This document shows positions 1 through 6,177 of a DNA stretch of 9,777 nt, piece by piece. The translations under genes and the position numbers were made by a program. Source of the DNA: Pseudomonadota bacterium (GTDB taxonomy: Bacteria > Pseudomonadota > Alphaproteobacteria > Rhizobiales > Hyphomicrobiaceae); contig JAKALI010000108.1 in the NCBI GenBank assembly GCA_021813195.1, forward strand, positions 1 to 9,777, in the 5' to 3' direction. The notes below the pieces were generated by a model that had not been told where the DNA came from, searched no databases, and worked only from the letters and a program-made list of their open reading frames with translations. Every line of letters begins with the position of its first letter. The stretch's first letter is position 1.

Positions 1-24
1 GGTGTGGAGAGTGGGGCGACAGAC

Positions 25-1359
25 ATGTACAAGCTGATTGAATTGGCTCGATTCACGACAGATGTGCGGTCAACCACCTCGTTTTACGAGCGCCTCCTGG
101 GGCAAGCACCGGTTCACCAATCCGACAAGAATTTTCGGGCGGAGCCTCTGCCCCCCCGCACGGATTTTGAAACCATGCTCGCTATCGCTCAGCGAATCCG
201 AGAGGGGCAACGACACGGCCTCGCGCGCGATCTGCACACGCCTGGGCTCCGTGCAGGCTTCACAGGCACCACGCATGCGACCATCGACCCGACTGTGCCG
301 GGTGGAGACGACCTCGCATGCGCCGAGAATGGCGACAGCGCCGGCGGGACCGAGCTCGACATGCCCGCGGTGCAAGGCTCATCCGTGCCAGCCCATACAG
401 CCAACCATCAGCAATCTCCACCAGAAGTGCGGCGAAGCGATGAGGTGTCAGGAGCAGAGCAACCGGGGGCCGCCGACAGCAGCACCGAAACCGGGGCTGC
501 GGCCGAGCCCACAAAGCCTGAGGAAACGACACCAAGGCCGGACGGCGAGCCCGACAGCGAATGCGCGTCCGCAAATGCGGACATGGCATCCGCGGAGCCG
601 AGCGATCTCCCCCGATCTCTAAACCGAAACATTGCCGCACAGCCATCTACCACACGGTCGGTTCCGCCAATCGACATCGCCAAACTCGCCCATGAGCTCA
701 AGACGCCGTTGAGCGCCATTGCCGTGGCCGCCGAGATCATGCGCGACGAACGCTTCGGACCGATCACCAACGCCCGCTATCAGGGCTATGTCACGGACAT
801 CGCCGCCAGCGCCCGGCATGCCCTCGATTTGATCGGACGCATGCTCGATCGCCCCGATGCGTCCGAAAAGCCGCACGAGTTCCGCTTCGAACGCTTGGTT
901 CTGGACGATCTGGTTGAGGGGAGCGTATCGACGGTCATGCCGCTTGCCGAAGCCAAAGGCGTGCGCATCAAGACGGCTCGCGACCGCCGCTCGCTCTACG
1001 TCACGGCCGACGCCACGAGCCTGCGCCAAATTGTGTTCAATCTCTTGACCAATGCGATCAAATTCACCCCGCGCGGCGGAACGATCGACGTTTCCACCAC
1101 CACCGCGCGCGATGGCACGGTCCTGATCACAGTCGCTGATACGGGGCCCGGCATGTCGGCCGGAGAGATTGCGGATGCGTTGAAGCCGGTGCCGCTTGAT
1201 GTGCCTCATGTGCGCGAGGGTGGTGGACTGGGGCTCGGTCTGCCACTTGCGGCTTCACTGGCAGAAGCCAACGGTGCACGACTGACGATCGACAGCGCGC
1301 CGCGCGCTGGCACCCGGGTGCAGATCGCTTTTCCGAAGCGCCGCATCATCGGCATCTAG
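25..1359 (+). CDS. Soluble sensor histidine kinase with VOC-like N-terminal segment
   Basis: This is a two-component kinase that should autophosphorylate on a histidine and pass the phosphate to a response regulator not encoded in this window. Numbering is from the ATG at 25. The HisKA H-box HELKTPL has its phospho-acceptor at about His223. The HATPase domain follows, with an N-box (NLLTNAIKFTP, about 339-349), a G1 box (DTGPGM, about 372-377) and a glycine-rich G2 box (GGGLGLGLPL, about 399-408). No membrane segment is visible, so it should be cytoplasmic. Residues about 90-205 are a Pro/Ala/Glu/Thr-rich, probably disordered linker. Residues 1-35 (MYKLIELARFTTDV and onward) look like the first beta-alpha unit of a glyoxalase/VOC fold that is not completed. 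The ATG at 25 has GGGG eight bases upstream. A GTG at 4 is in frame and the frame stays open to the window edge, so the true start could be further upstream. The kinase assignment is secure; the signal and the partner are unknown. Confidence 0.9.
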   Translation: MYKLIELARFTTDVRSTTSFYERLLGQAPVHQSDKNFRAEPLPPRTDFETMLAIAQRIREGQRHGLARDLHTPGLRAGFTGTTHATIDPTVPGGDDLACAENGDSAGGTELDMPAVQGSSVPAHTANHQQSPPEVRRSDEVSGAEQPGAADSSTETGAAAEPTKPEETTPRPDGEPDSECASANADMASAEPSDLPRSLNRNIAAQPSTTRSVPPIDIAKLAHELKTPLSAIAVAAEIMRDERFGPITNARYQGYVTDIAASARHALDLIGRMLDRPDASEKPHEFRFERLVLDDLVEGSVSTVMPLAEAKGVRIKTARDRRSLYVTADATSLRQIVFNLLTNAIKFTPRGGTIDVSTTTARDGTVLITVADTGPGMSAGEIADALKPVPLDVPHVREGGGLGLGLPLAASLAEANGARLTIDSAPRAGTRVQIAFPKRRIIGI

Positions 1360-1402
1360 ATGTTCCTGGTTGTCGCTCACACTGCGCTCGGCGCACATCA
1401 GA

Positions 1403-1419
1403 ATTAGACAACTTCTAAT
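1403..1419 (+). promoter_or_regulatory. Candidate Irr/iron-control-element (ICE-like) operator
   Basis: The 17-nt element reads ATTAGACAACTTCTAAT, a perfect inverted repeat of ATTAGA and TCTAAT around a 5-nt spacer. The ICE motif bound by the Irr regulator in rhizobial alphaproteobacteria is, as I recall it, TTTAGAA-N3-TTCTAAA, and 11 of its 14 defined positions match. It sits about 25 nt upstream of the candidate -35 box and about 135 nt upstream of an iron-transport gene, which suits an iron-responsive operator. Position upstream of -35 would allow activation as well as repression. The palindrome is seen directly; its identity as an Irr site is inferred. Confidence 0.5.
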
Positions 1420-1443
1420 GTGCTGATTTTCGATCCAAATCGG

Positions 1444-1471
1444 TTGACGTCGGTTGCCTCCACAGTACTAA
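1444..1471 (+). promoter_or_regulatory. Candidate sigma-70-type promoter for the iron-transport genes
   Basis: A TTGACG -35 box (1444-1449) and a TACTAA -10 box (1466-1471) are separated by 16 nt. The predicted transcript would start near 1478, giving a leader of roughly 80 nt before the binding-protein start. The match is good for an alphaproteobacterial housekeeping promoter, but a match of this quality can occur by chance. Confidence 0.4.
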
Positions 1472-1544
1472 CTGGTGGCAGCTTGGCTGCGCAAAGCATG
1501 CCCAAGCCTCCCTCGCGATATCGGGGCTTTGACCCCCGGCTATT

Positions 1545-1548
1545 GGAG
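1545..1548 (+). promoter_or_regulatory. Ribosome-binding site fixing the binding-protein start
   Basis: GGAG lies 7 nt before the ATG at 1556. This favours that ATG over the upstream in-frame GTG at 1475, which would put 27 residues of non-signal-like sequence ahead of the signal peptide. Confidence 0.6.
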
Positions 1549-1555
1549 ACCATCG

Positions 1556-2617
1556 ATGACCATCTCGACATCATCCGTTCTCATGCGCATGGCTGCACGA
1601 CTGTGCGCAGTGCTCATCGTCTCTGCATTTGCCATCTTGGCAGCGCCCCGCGCGCAAGCGGAAGGATCTGTTAACGTTTATTCGTTCCGCGAACCGGAAC
1701 TCATCAAGCCGTTGATCGAGGCATTCACCGAGCGCACGGGCATCAAAGTCAACATCATCTTCGCCAAGGACGGCTTGATCGAGCGTATGCAGGCGGAAGG
1801 CGCAAACAGCCCCGCCGACGTCCTTTTGACGAACGAACTTGGCCTGCTCATCCATGCTAAAGCGTCGGGCGTGACGGCACCGGTCACTGCCGGTGACGTG
1901 ATCGCAGCGGTGCCTGAGACCCTGCGCGATCCCGAAGGTCACTGGTTCGCGCTCACGCGACGCGCGCGCGTCCTCTATGTTTCGCGGGATCGGGTGCCTG
2001 AGAACGACATTTCCTACGAGGAACTCGCCGAGTCCAAGTGGAAGGGGCGCATCTGCATGCGCTCCGGTCAACACACCTATTCGATTGCACTCCTGTCTTC
2101 GATGATTGCCCATCACGGAGCCGAAAAGGCCGAGGCGTGGCTCAAGGGCTTGAAAGCCAACCTCGCGCGCAAACCTGCTGGCGGTGACCGCGAGGCGGTG
2201 CGTGATGTGTACGCAGGACTTTGCGACATTGCGATCGGCAACACCTATTACATGGCCGCGATGGCGAAGAACCCTGAGCAGAAGGCATGGGCCGATGCGG
2301 TCCGCATCGTTTTCCCAAATGCAAAGGATCGTGGGACCCACGTCAATGTCTCAGGTATGGCGCTGGCCAAGCACGCGCCCAATCGCGCCAACGCCGATGC
2401 GCTGATGTCATTCCTCGTCTCCAAGGAGGCGCAGACCATCTACGCTTCGATCGTGAATGAATATCCGGTCCGCACCGATGTCGAGGCCAGCGACCTGGTC
2501 AAGAGCTGGGGCGAGTTGAAACCCGATATGCTGCCCCTGGAAAAGATCGCAAGCTTGCGCAAGCAAGCCTCCGAACTCGTCGACAAAGTCCAGTTCGACG
2601 CCGGGCCGGGAAGCTGA
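1556..2617 (+). CDS. Iron(III) ABC transporter periplasmic substrate-binding protein (FbpA/FutA type)
   Basis: This protein binds ferric iron in the periplasm and delivers it to an inner-membrane permease. It is 353 residues from the ATG at 1556, the usual size for the family. Residues 1-35 form a signal peptide with a basic start, a hydrophobic core (about 16-30) and an AQA cleavage site before Glu36. The mature protein opens with VNVYSFREPELI, the typical first strand of FutA/FbpA proteins, and PADVLLTNELG (about 86-96) is also typical. The tyrosine pair in GNTYYMA (Tyr231-Tyr232) matches the iron-coordinating dyad of the family, and Tyr42 may be a further ligand. It heads a same-strand cluster with a cysteine-rich protein and a permease, and a possible Irr operator lies upstream. 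The family is clear. Preference for Fe(III) rests on the tyrosine motif; the symbol (fbpA, futA, afuA or idiA) is left open. Confidence 0.92.
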   Translation: MTISTSSVLMRMAARLCAVLIVSAFAILAAPRAQAEGSVNVYSFREPELIKPLIEAFTERTGIKVNIIFAKDGLIERMQAEGANSPADVLLTNELGLLIHAKASGVTAPVTAGDVIAAVPETLRDPEGHWFALTRRARVLYVSRDRVPENDISYEELAESKWKGRICMRSGQHTYSIALLSSMIAHHGAEKAEAWLKGLKANLARKPAGGDREAVRDVYAGLCDIAIGNTYYMAAMAKNPEQKAWADAVRIVFPNAKDRGTHVNVSGMALAKHAPNRANADALMSFLVSKEAQTIYASIVNEYPVRTDVEASDLVKSWGELKPDMLPLEKIASLRKQASELVDKVQFDAGPGS

Positions 2618-2651
2618 TGCACCACTGCGGCACGACGTGAGGTATGGCCGA

Positions 2652-2673
2652 GGCCGTGCTTGGGGCGCACGCC
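2652..2673 (+). other. Possible stem-loop after the binding-protein gene
   Basis: CGTGC (2655-2659) pairs with GCACG (2667-2671) around a 7-nt loop. With one bulged C, the GG at 2652-2653 adds two more pairs with the CC at 2672-2673. No T-tract follows, so it is not a classical terminator. A hairpin here could stabilise the 3' end of the binding-protein message and lower expression of the genes downstream, a common arrangement in ABC-transporter operons. The stem is short and GC-rich, so chance is possible. Confidence 0.25.
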
Positions 2674-2717
2674 GGCGCTTGAGTCCGCAGAAAGAGTAAT
2701 TCTTGAGGACGAAGATC

Positions 2718-3197
2718 ATGCAACCGCACATCGATGCCGGGCAACTGCGCGCCCAGGGTGTCGGCTTGGCTTTTCGGTCCACAGTTAACGCGTTGCGCTA
2801 TGGCCGCATCGAAGCCTGGTCACTGGCGTGGCAGGAGCTTGCGAACATTTCCGATCCTATCGAGGCGGACATTCTCCTCGAACGCATGGCGGACTTCGTC
2901 AAAAACGTCGAATCCTCCGCCGCCCGTCCGGTGACGGTCTTTCCGCAGGGCTGTCCTGGCTTGTGTCGCGACGAGTGTCTTGCCGTTTCGATGGTCGCTG
3001 CAGCGCAGGAGGGTGCCTGCCCCGCATTACGGGCTTGCGCTTTCGCTTTGCTGTCGTGCTCTCAGATTGACCGTACCGTTGCGTCGCTGACGTCCATGGC
3101 CGAAACACTAGCCCAAACAGGGGCCATTATCGCACCGCGCTTCATCTGTAATGCGGCCGCTCTCCTTCCCCATTCTTACGCGTTATGGCGCAACTGA
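2718..3197 (+). CDS. Cysteine-rich protein of unknown function in the iron-transport cluster
   Basis: I do not recognise this 159-residue protein. The ATG at 2718 has GAGGA eight bases upstream, which is better support than the in-frame TTG at 2703. The N-terminal half looks helical and soluble, with no signal peptide, so it is probably cytoplasmic. The middle and C-terminal parts hold seven cysteines: C79, C83 and C87 (C-x3-C-x3-C in CPGLCRDEC), C101, C107, C114 and C144. Such clustering could bind iron, an Fe-S cluster or another metal, but that is inference. It lies 100 nt after the iron-binding protein gene and 67 nt before the preferred permease start, on the same strand, so it is probably cotranscribed. 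Possible roles include a metal chaperone, a sensor or an accessory factor. The reading frame is well supported by its start signal and operon position, but no homologue is known to me. Confidence 0.7.
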   Translation: MQPHIDAGQLRAQGVGLAFRSTVNALRYGRIEAWSLAWQELANISDPIEADILLERMADFVKNVESSAARPVTVFPQGCPGLCRDECLAVSMVAAAQEGACPALRACAFALLSCSQIDRTVASLTSMAETLAQTGAIIAPRFICNAAALLPHSYALWRN

Positions 3198-3264
3198 TGA
3201 TGAGCTGCTGTTGCGCAACAAGTCGGCATACGCAGCGGTCGCGTGGCGCGGCGCGAGGGCATCA

Positions 3265-5007
3265 ATGAGGGCTCCCATCGTAGACCTCGGCGGGCCGCCG
3301 CCTCTGCAGACGTCACCGTTGGCGCGTGCCGCGGCCCGGTTCGATGCATGGCGCGCAGCCTCACGGCTGTCGCTTGGCTGGACGCTCGCCGTTCTCGGAA
3401 TTGCAGCTCTCGTTGCCACCCCCATCGCCGCAGTGCTCATCATCGCGCTCACGGGCGGCACGGCGGACTGGTCGCATCTTGCCCATCACGTGCTACCCCG
3501 GGCCATCTGGCAGACCGTTCAGCTCGCCATCGGCGTCGCGGTCGTCTCGCTTGTGACCGGAACGAGCACGGCATGGCTTGTCACGATGTATCGATTTCCA
3601 GGACGCGCGCTCCTCGACCGATTGCTCGTGCTGCCGCTGGCCATCCCGACCTACATTGTTGCCTACTGTTACGTCGACCTTCTCGACTACGGCGGGCCGG
3701 TGCAAGCGATGGTACGGAGTGCCGGTGGCTATGCGACCGCGCGCGACTATGCCTTCCCGGAAATCCGCTCAGTGCCGGGGGCCATTTTCGTCATGTCTGC
3801 GGTGCTCTATCCCTATGTCTACTTGAGTGCGCGCGCGAGTTTCGTTCAGCAGTCGGTGTGCGTGCTGGAGGTGGCTCGCACGCTCGGCCAATCGGCGATG
3901 GGGACGTTCTGGCGCATTGCCTTACCCCTCAGCCGACCGGCGTTGGCCGCAGGCACAGCACTCGTGTTGATGGAGTCTTTGAATGATTTGGGCGCCGTGC
4001 AATATCTGGGCGTGGAGACACTCTCAGCCAGCATCTACGCCACATGGCTTCAACGCGCGAGCTTGACGGGCGCCGCGCAGATTGCAGCTCTTGCTTTGCT
4101 CGCCGTTGCTCTCATCCTGATTCTTGAGCGATCGGCGCGGGGAGCCAGTCGCTATCACCACACGACAGGGCGCTATCGCGCCATACCCTTTCAAGACATC
4201 AGCGGATGGCGCGGCTGGGCTGCGGCCGGTGCCTGCGCCATTCCGGCGCTGCTTGGCTTTGTCGTTCCCATTCTGGTTCTTGCCCGGCATAGTTTCGCAC
4301 ATGCCGAGGAAATTTTCAGCTCGGAGTTTCTCACGGCAATTCTTCACAGCGCGACGTTGTCCCTAATTGTTGCAAGCACCGCCGTGACGCTGGCCTTAAT
4401 GCTCGCCTATGCCGTGCGTATTGCCGGCAGCCGAACCGTGACCGGAGCGGTCAGCATGGCGGGGCTCGGTTATGCCGTGCCAGGAACCGTCCTCGCCATC
4501 GGCGTCATCATACCCTTCGCCGCATTCGACAACTTTGTCGACGGGCTCTTACGCGCTCATTTGGATTACGCGACGGGGCTCATTCTCTCTGGAACACTCG
4601 CGGCCCTCGCCTTCGCACTCGTCGTGCGATTTTTAGCCGTTGCACTGGGCTCCGTGGAGTCGGGCCTCCAGAAGATTTCGCCCAATCTCGACGCGGCAGC
4701 GCGGACCCTGGGAGCAACATCTCTTTCAACGCTGGGGCGCGTGCATTTGCCCCTTTTGCTGCCCGCGTTGGGAGCCGCGGCGTTGCTCGTGTTCATCGAC
4801 ACGATGAAGGAATTGCCGGCGACGCTCTTGTTGCGCCCCTTCAACTACGAGACACTCGCGACACACGTCTACGCACTGACCGCTCTGGAGCAATTCGAGC
4901 GCGCCGCGCCTGGAGCGCTCGCGATCGTCCTGGCAGGTCTCATTCCCGTCTTGATCTTGCACCGCGCGGTTGCCACCAGCCGAAGCGGCCGTGCGACCCT
5001 GTTGTGA
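3265..5007 (+). CDS. Iron(III) ABC transporter permease, fused two-domain (FbpB/AfuB type)
   Basis: This inner-membrane subunit forms the path for iron delivered by the binding protein. It has 580 residues and two repeated permease domains in one chain, as in FbpB/AfuB, with about twelve hydrophobic segments. The first runs about residues 39-62 and the last about 550-566. Each half carries the cytoplasmic EAA loop that docks the ATPase: EVARTLGQSAMG and onward at about 202-225, and DAAARTLGATSLSTLGRVHLP at about 475-495. The ATG at 3265 is preferred because GAGGG lies 5 nt upstream. An in-frame ATG at 3151 would overlap the previous gene by 47 nt, lacks a clear ribosome-binding site and would add 38 residues of non-membrane sequence. 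The gene is the last of the plus-strand cluster; no ATPase gene follows and the next gene is convergent. Iron specificity rests on the neighbouring binding protein. Confidence 0.9.
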   Translation: MRAPIVDLGGPPPLQTSPLARAAARFDAWRAASRLSLGWTLAVLGIAALVATPIAAVLIIALTGGTADWSHLAHHVLPRAIWQTVQLAIGVAVVSLVTGTSTAWLVTMYRFPGRALLDRLLVLPLAIPTYIVAYCYVDLLDYGGPVQAMVRSAGGYATARDYAFPEIRSVPGAIFVMSAVLYPYVYLSARASFVQQSVCVLEVARTLGQSAMGTFWRIALPLSRPALAAGTALVLMESLNDLGAVQYLGVETLSASIYATWLQRASLTGAAQIAALALLAVALILILERSARGASRYHHTTGRYRAIPFQDISGWRGWAAAGACAIPALLGFVVPILVLARHSFAHAEEIFSSEFLTAILHSATLSLIVASTAVTLALMLAYAVRIAGSRTVTGAVSMAGLGYAVPGTVLAIGVIIPFAAFDNFVDGLLRAHLDYATGLILSGTLAALAFALVVRFLAVALGSVESGLQKISPNLDAAARTLGATSLSTLGRVHLPLLLPALGAAALLVFIDTMKELPATLLLRPFNYETLATHVYALTALEQFERAAPGALAIVLAGLIPVLILHRAVATSRSGRATLL

Positions 5008-5054
5008 CAAAACCATCGTGCACGGTTCTCACGACCGGGACCGAATGACCCAAT

Positions 5055-5837
5055 TCACCAGGTTCGCCGCGGTCCAGTGTCGATGTGGAACAGGCCGCCG
5101 CCGTAATGCTTGAAGCCACCCACGCTACCATGGCTACGCAGGAAGGCATACGCTCCTTTAATGTTGCCACGCACTCGGAAATCCACGGCATTTCCTGTGA
5201 GATGGTGAGACTTCCGGGCACCGCCAACACGCGCATTGCGCTTACGATCCCGGCACGTCGAATTCACGGTGACAGCCCCGTAATTGGCCGCCACCTGGGC
5301 CACGACGGATTTCAAGGCCCCGTTGAGGCACGAAGCCGGCGCCACCCAGCGCACGCCGCTGCCGCCCGACAAACTCTTCGTGGGCGCCACATCAATAACC
5401 GCTTTGGTATCGAGTGCTGCATACTTTTTGCCCGACGCTTTGCGAGTTTTGGGGCCGTCGCCATAGGTCGCGGCATAGGACTGCAGCGCTTTCGACTTCG
5501 CTAGGGCGGACTTGGAGGCCTTTGATGAGGTTCTCGCTGCGACCTTGGCTTTTGATCGTGGTCCGGACTTGGTACCCGCCGCGGCCTTATTCGCAATAGC
5601 CGTCCGCGCGACGTAACCGCTCTCACCATAGCCCGACCAGCCATCTCCGACGCCGGCTTGAAGCTCTGACGGGCTCAGCCATCCGGTCGGACGGGCATGC
5701 GCCGGCAAGGCCCCCATCAGGCTTGCAGCCAAAAAGACCATCGCACGACCCAACGAGAACACGAAATTGGGCGCCCTGTTGCGGTCCCCACCGATCAGAA
5801 CTCGCGCGGCGCACGACGTAAGGCTGCTCAGACGCAT
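5055..5837 (-). CDS. Secreted M15-type zinc peptidase (DUF882/YcbK-like)
   Basis: This is predicted to be a zinc-dependent peptidase acting on peptidoglycan cross-links or stem peptides in the periplasm. It has 260 residues from the ATG at 5837, which has GGGAG eight bases upstream; a GTG at 5855 is the alternative. After a long basic N-region, a hydrophobic stretch (about 32-45) ends in the cleavage-like sequence AHA (46-48). Residues about 80-155 are a Lys/Ala/Ser-rich linker. The C-terminal catalytic domain carries the M15 signature S-x-H-x-x-G-x-A-x-D (Ser210, His212, Gly215, Ala217, Asp219) and a late FHIDTG motif (His251, Asp253). His212, Asp219 and His251 are the likely zinc ligands. 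Cys170 and Cys195 could form a disulfide. The basic linker may help bind the anionic wall. It converges on the iron permease gene with 47 nt between stops and is probably monocistronic. Peptidase class is fairly sure; the exact bond cut is unknown. Confidence 0.85.
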   Translation of the reverse strand: MRLSSLTSCAARVLIGGDRNRAPNFVFSLGRAMVFLAASLMGALPAHARPTGWLSPSELQAGVGDGWSGYGESGYVARTAIANKAAAGTKSGPRSKAKVAARTSSKASKSALAKSKALQSYAATYGDGPKTRKASGKKYAALDTKAVIDVAPTKSLSGGSGVRWVAPASCLNGALKSVVAQVAANYGAVTVNSTCRDRKRNARVGGARKSHHLTGNAVDFRVRGNIKGAYAFLRSHGSVGGFKHYGGGLFHIDTGPRRTW

Positions 5838-5976
5838 ATGACCCACTCCCACCACTCACCCACCATGGTCGCCCCCGCTGCCCCATGTTCCAAGATCATA
5901 GGGATGCATGCACAATGATCCGATGCGACCGGGACGGACGGATATCGGGTCCAAAGTCAAATACAATCGATAAAAT

Positions 5977-5990
5977 TTAATTATGGTTAA
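5977..5990 (-). promoter_or_regulatory. CtrA-like site upstream of the M15 peptidase
   Basis: On the minus strand this reads TTAACCATAATTAA. The octamer TTAACCAT matches the CtrA recognition half-site known from Caulobacter and relatives. The second TTAA follows after 6 nt, where the full consensus has 7. It lies about 140 nt upstream of the peptidase start and is oriented toward it. CtrA control of a cell-wall hydrolase would fit the family's biology, but the spacing is one short and the region is AT-rich, so chance is a real alternative. Confidence 0.35.
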
Positions 5991-6142
5991 TCGTAAGCTC
6001 ATCCTGCGACAATAGTGGCCGCCTAGAAAGACTTATTGCTAGAAAAAAGGCTGTGCCGAGTAGAGCTTATTGGCATTTTTAGAGATTATGATTCTAGTTT
6101 ACTTGAATTAGCAGTGCAGAGCATTGGATGTGTAAGTTTTTA

Positions 6143-6157
6143 TCTTTGGCACAAAGA
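6143..6157. repeat. Short perfect inverted repeat downstream of glpD
   Basis: TCTTTG (6143-6148) and CAAAGA (6152-6157) form a 6-bp stem with a 3-nt loop, 21 nt past the glpD stop. Reading along the glpD transcript, the stem is followed by TAAAAAC, not a T-tract, so a rho-independent terminator is not supported. It might still protect the 3' end of the message. Confidence 0.3.
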
Positions 6158-6177
6158 AATAAATGTTGTGGCCGCCG

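Larger units (their letters stand above)
1360..1555. other. Intergenic regulatory region ahead of the iron-transport genes
   Basis: This 196-nt gap lies between the kinase stop and the binding-protein start. It holds an Irr-box-like palindrome (1403-1419), a sigma-70-like promoter (1444-1471) and a ribosome-binding site (1545-1548). No convincing terminator for the kinase gene is visible. The short open frames crossing it look like chance frames. Confidence 0.6.
5838..6177. other. AT-rich intergenic region between the M15 peptidase and glpD
   Basis: This 340-nt stretch has no convincing gene. From about 5945 to 6165 it is markedly AT-rich; nt 6061-6120 contain 19 G or C out of 60. It should hold the peptidase promoter (minus strand) and the 3' end of the glpD message. 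Visible elements are a CtrA-like TTAA pair (5977-5990), a direct repeat CTAGAAA (6023-6029 and 6039-6045) and a short palindrome (6143-6157). A 63-codon TTG-started frame at 6036-6227 runs into glpD and lacks a ribosome-binding site, so I do not call it. Confidence 0.6.

Noticed and set aside
38..622. A 194-codon frame overlapping the kinase N-terminal half
   Set aside because: This region encodes the low-complexity linker, which leaves other frames open. The translation has no recognisable fold and the kinase frame continues into clear catalytic motifs.
1393..1423. GCACAT / ATGTGC inverted repeat flanking the Irr-like palindrome
   Set aside because: Its centre (1408) differs from that of the inner palindrome (1411), so the two do not form one extended operator or hairpin; probably chance.
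1571..2341. A 256-codon minus-strand frame opposite the binding-protein gene
   Set aside because: Antisense shadow of a well-supported gene; no motifs.
3243..3986. A 247-codon plus-strand frame inside the permease gene
   Set aside because: Overlaps the permease in another frame; the translation is Arg/His/Cys-rich with no membrane segments or domains.
5008..5054. Possible bidirectional terminator between the convergent permease and peptidase genes
   Set aside because: Only 4-bp stems around a CGTGCACG palindrome can be drawn and there is no T-tract on either strand.
6079..6097. TTAGA and TCTAG half-sites resembling a second Irr box
   Set aside because: The halves are spaced 9 nt apart, too far for the ICE layout, and the outer bases do not match.
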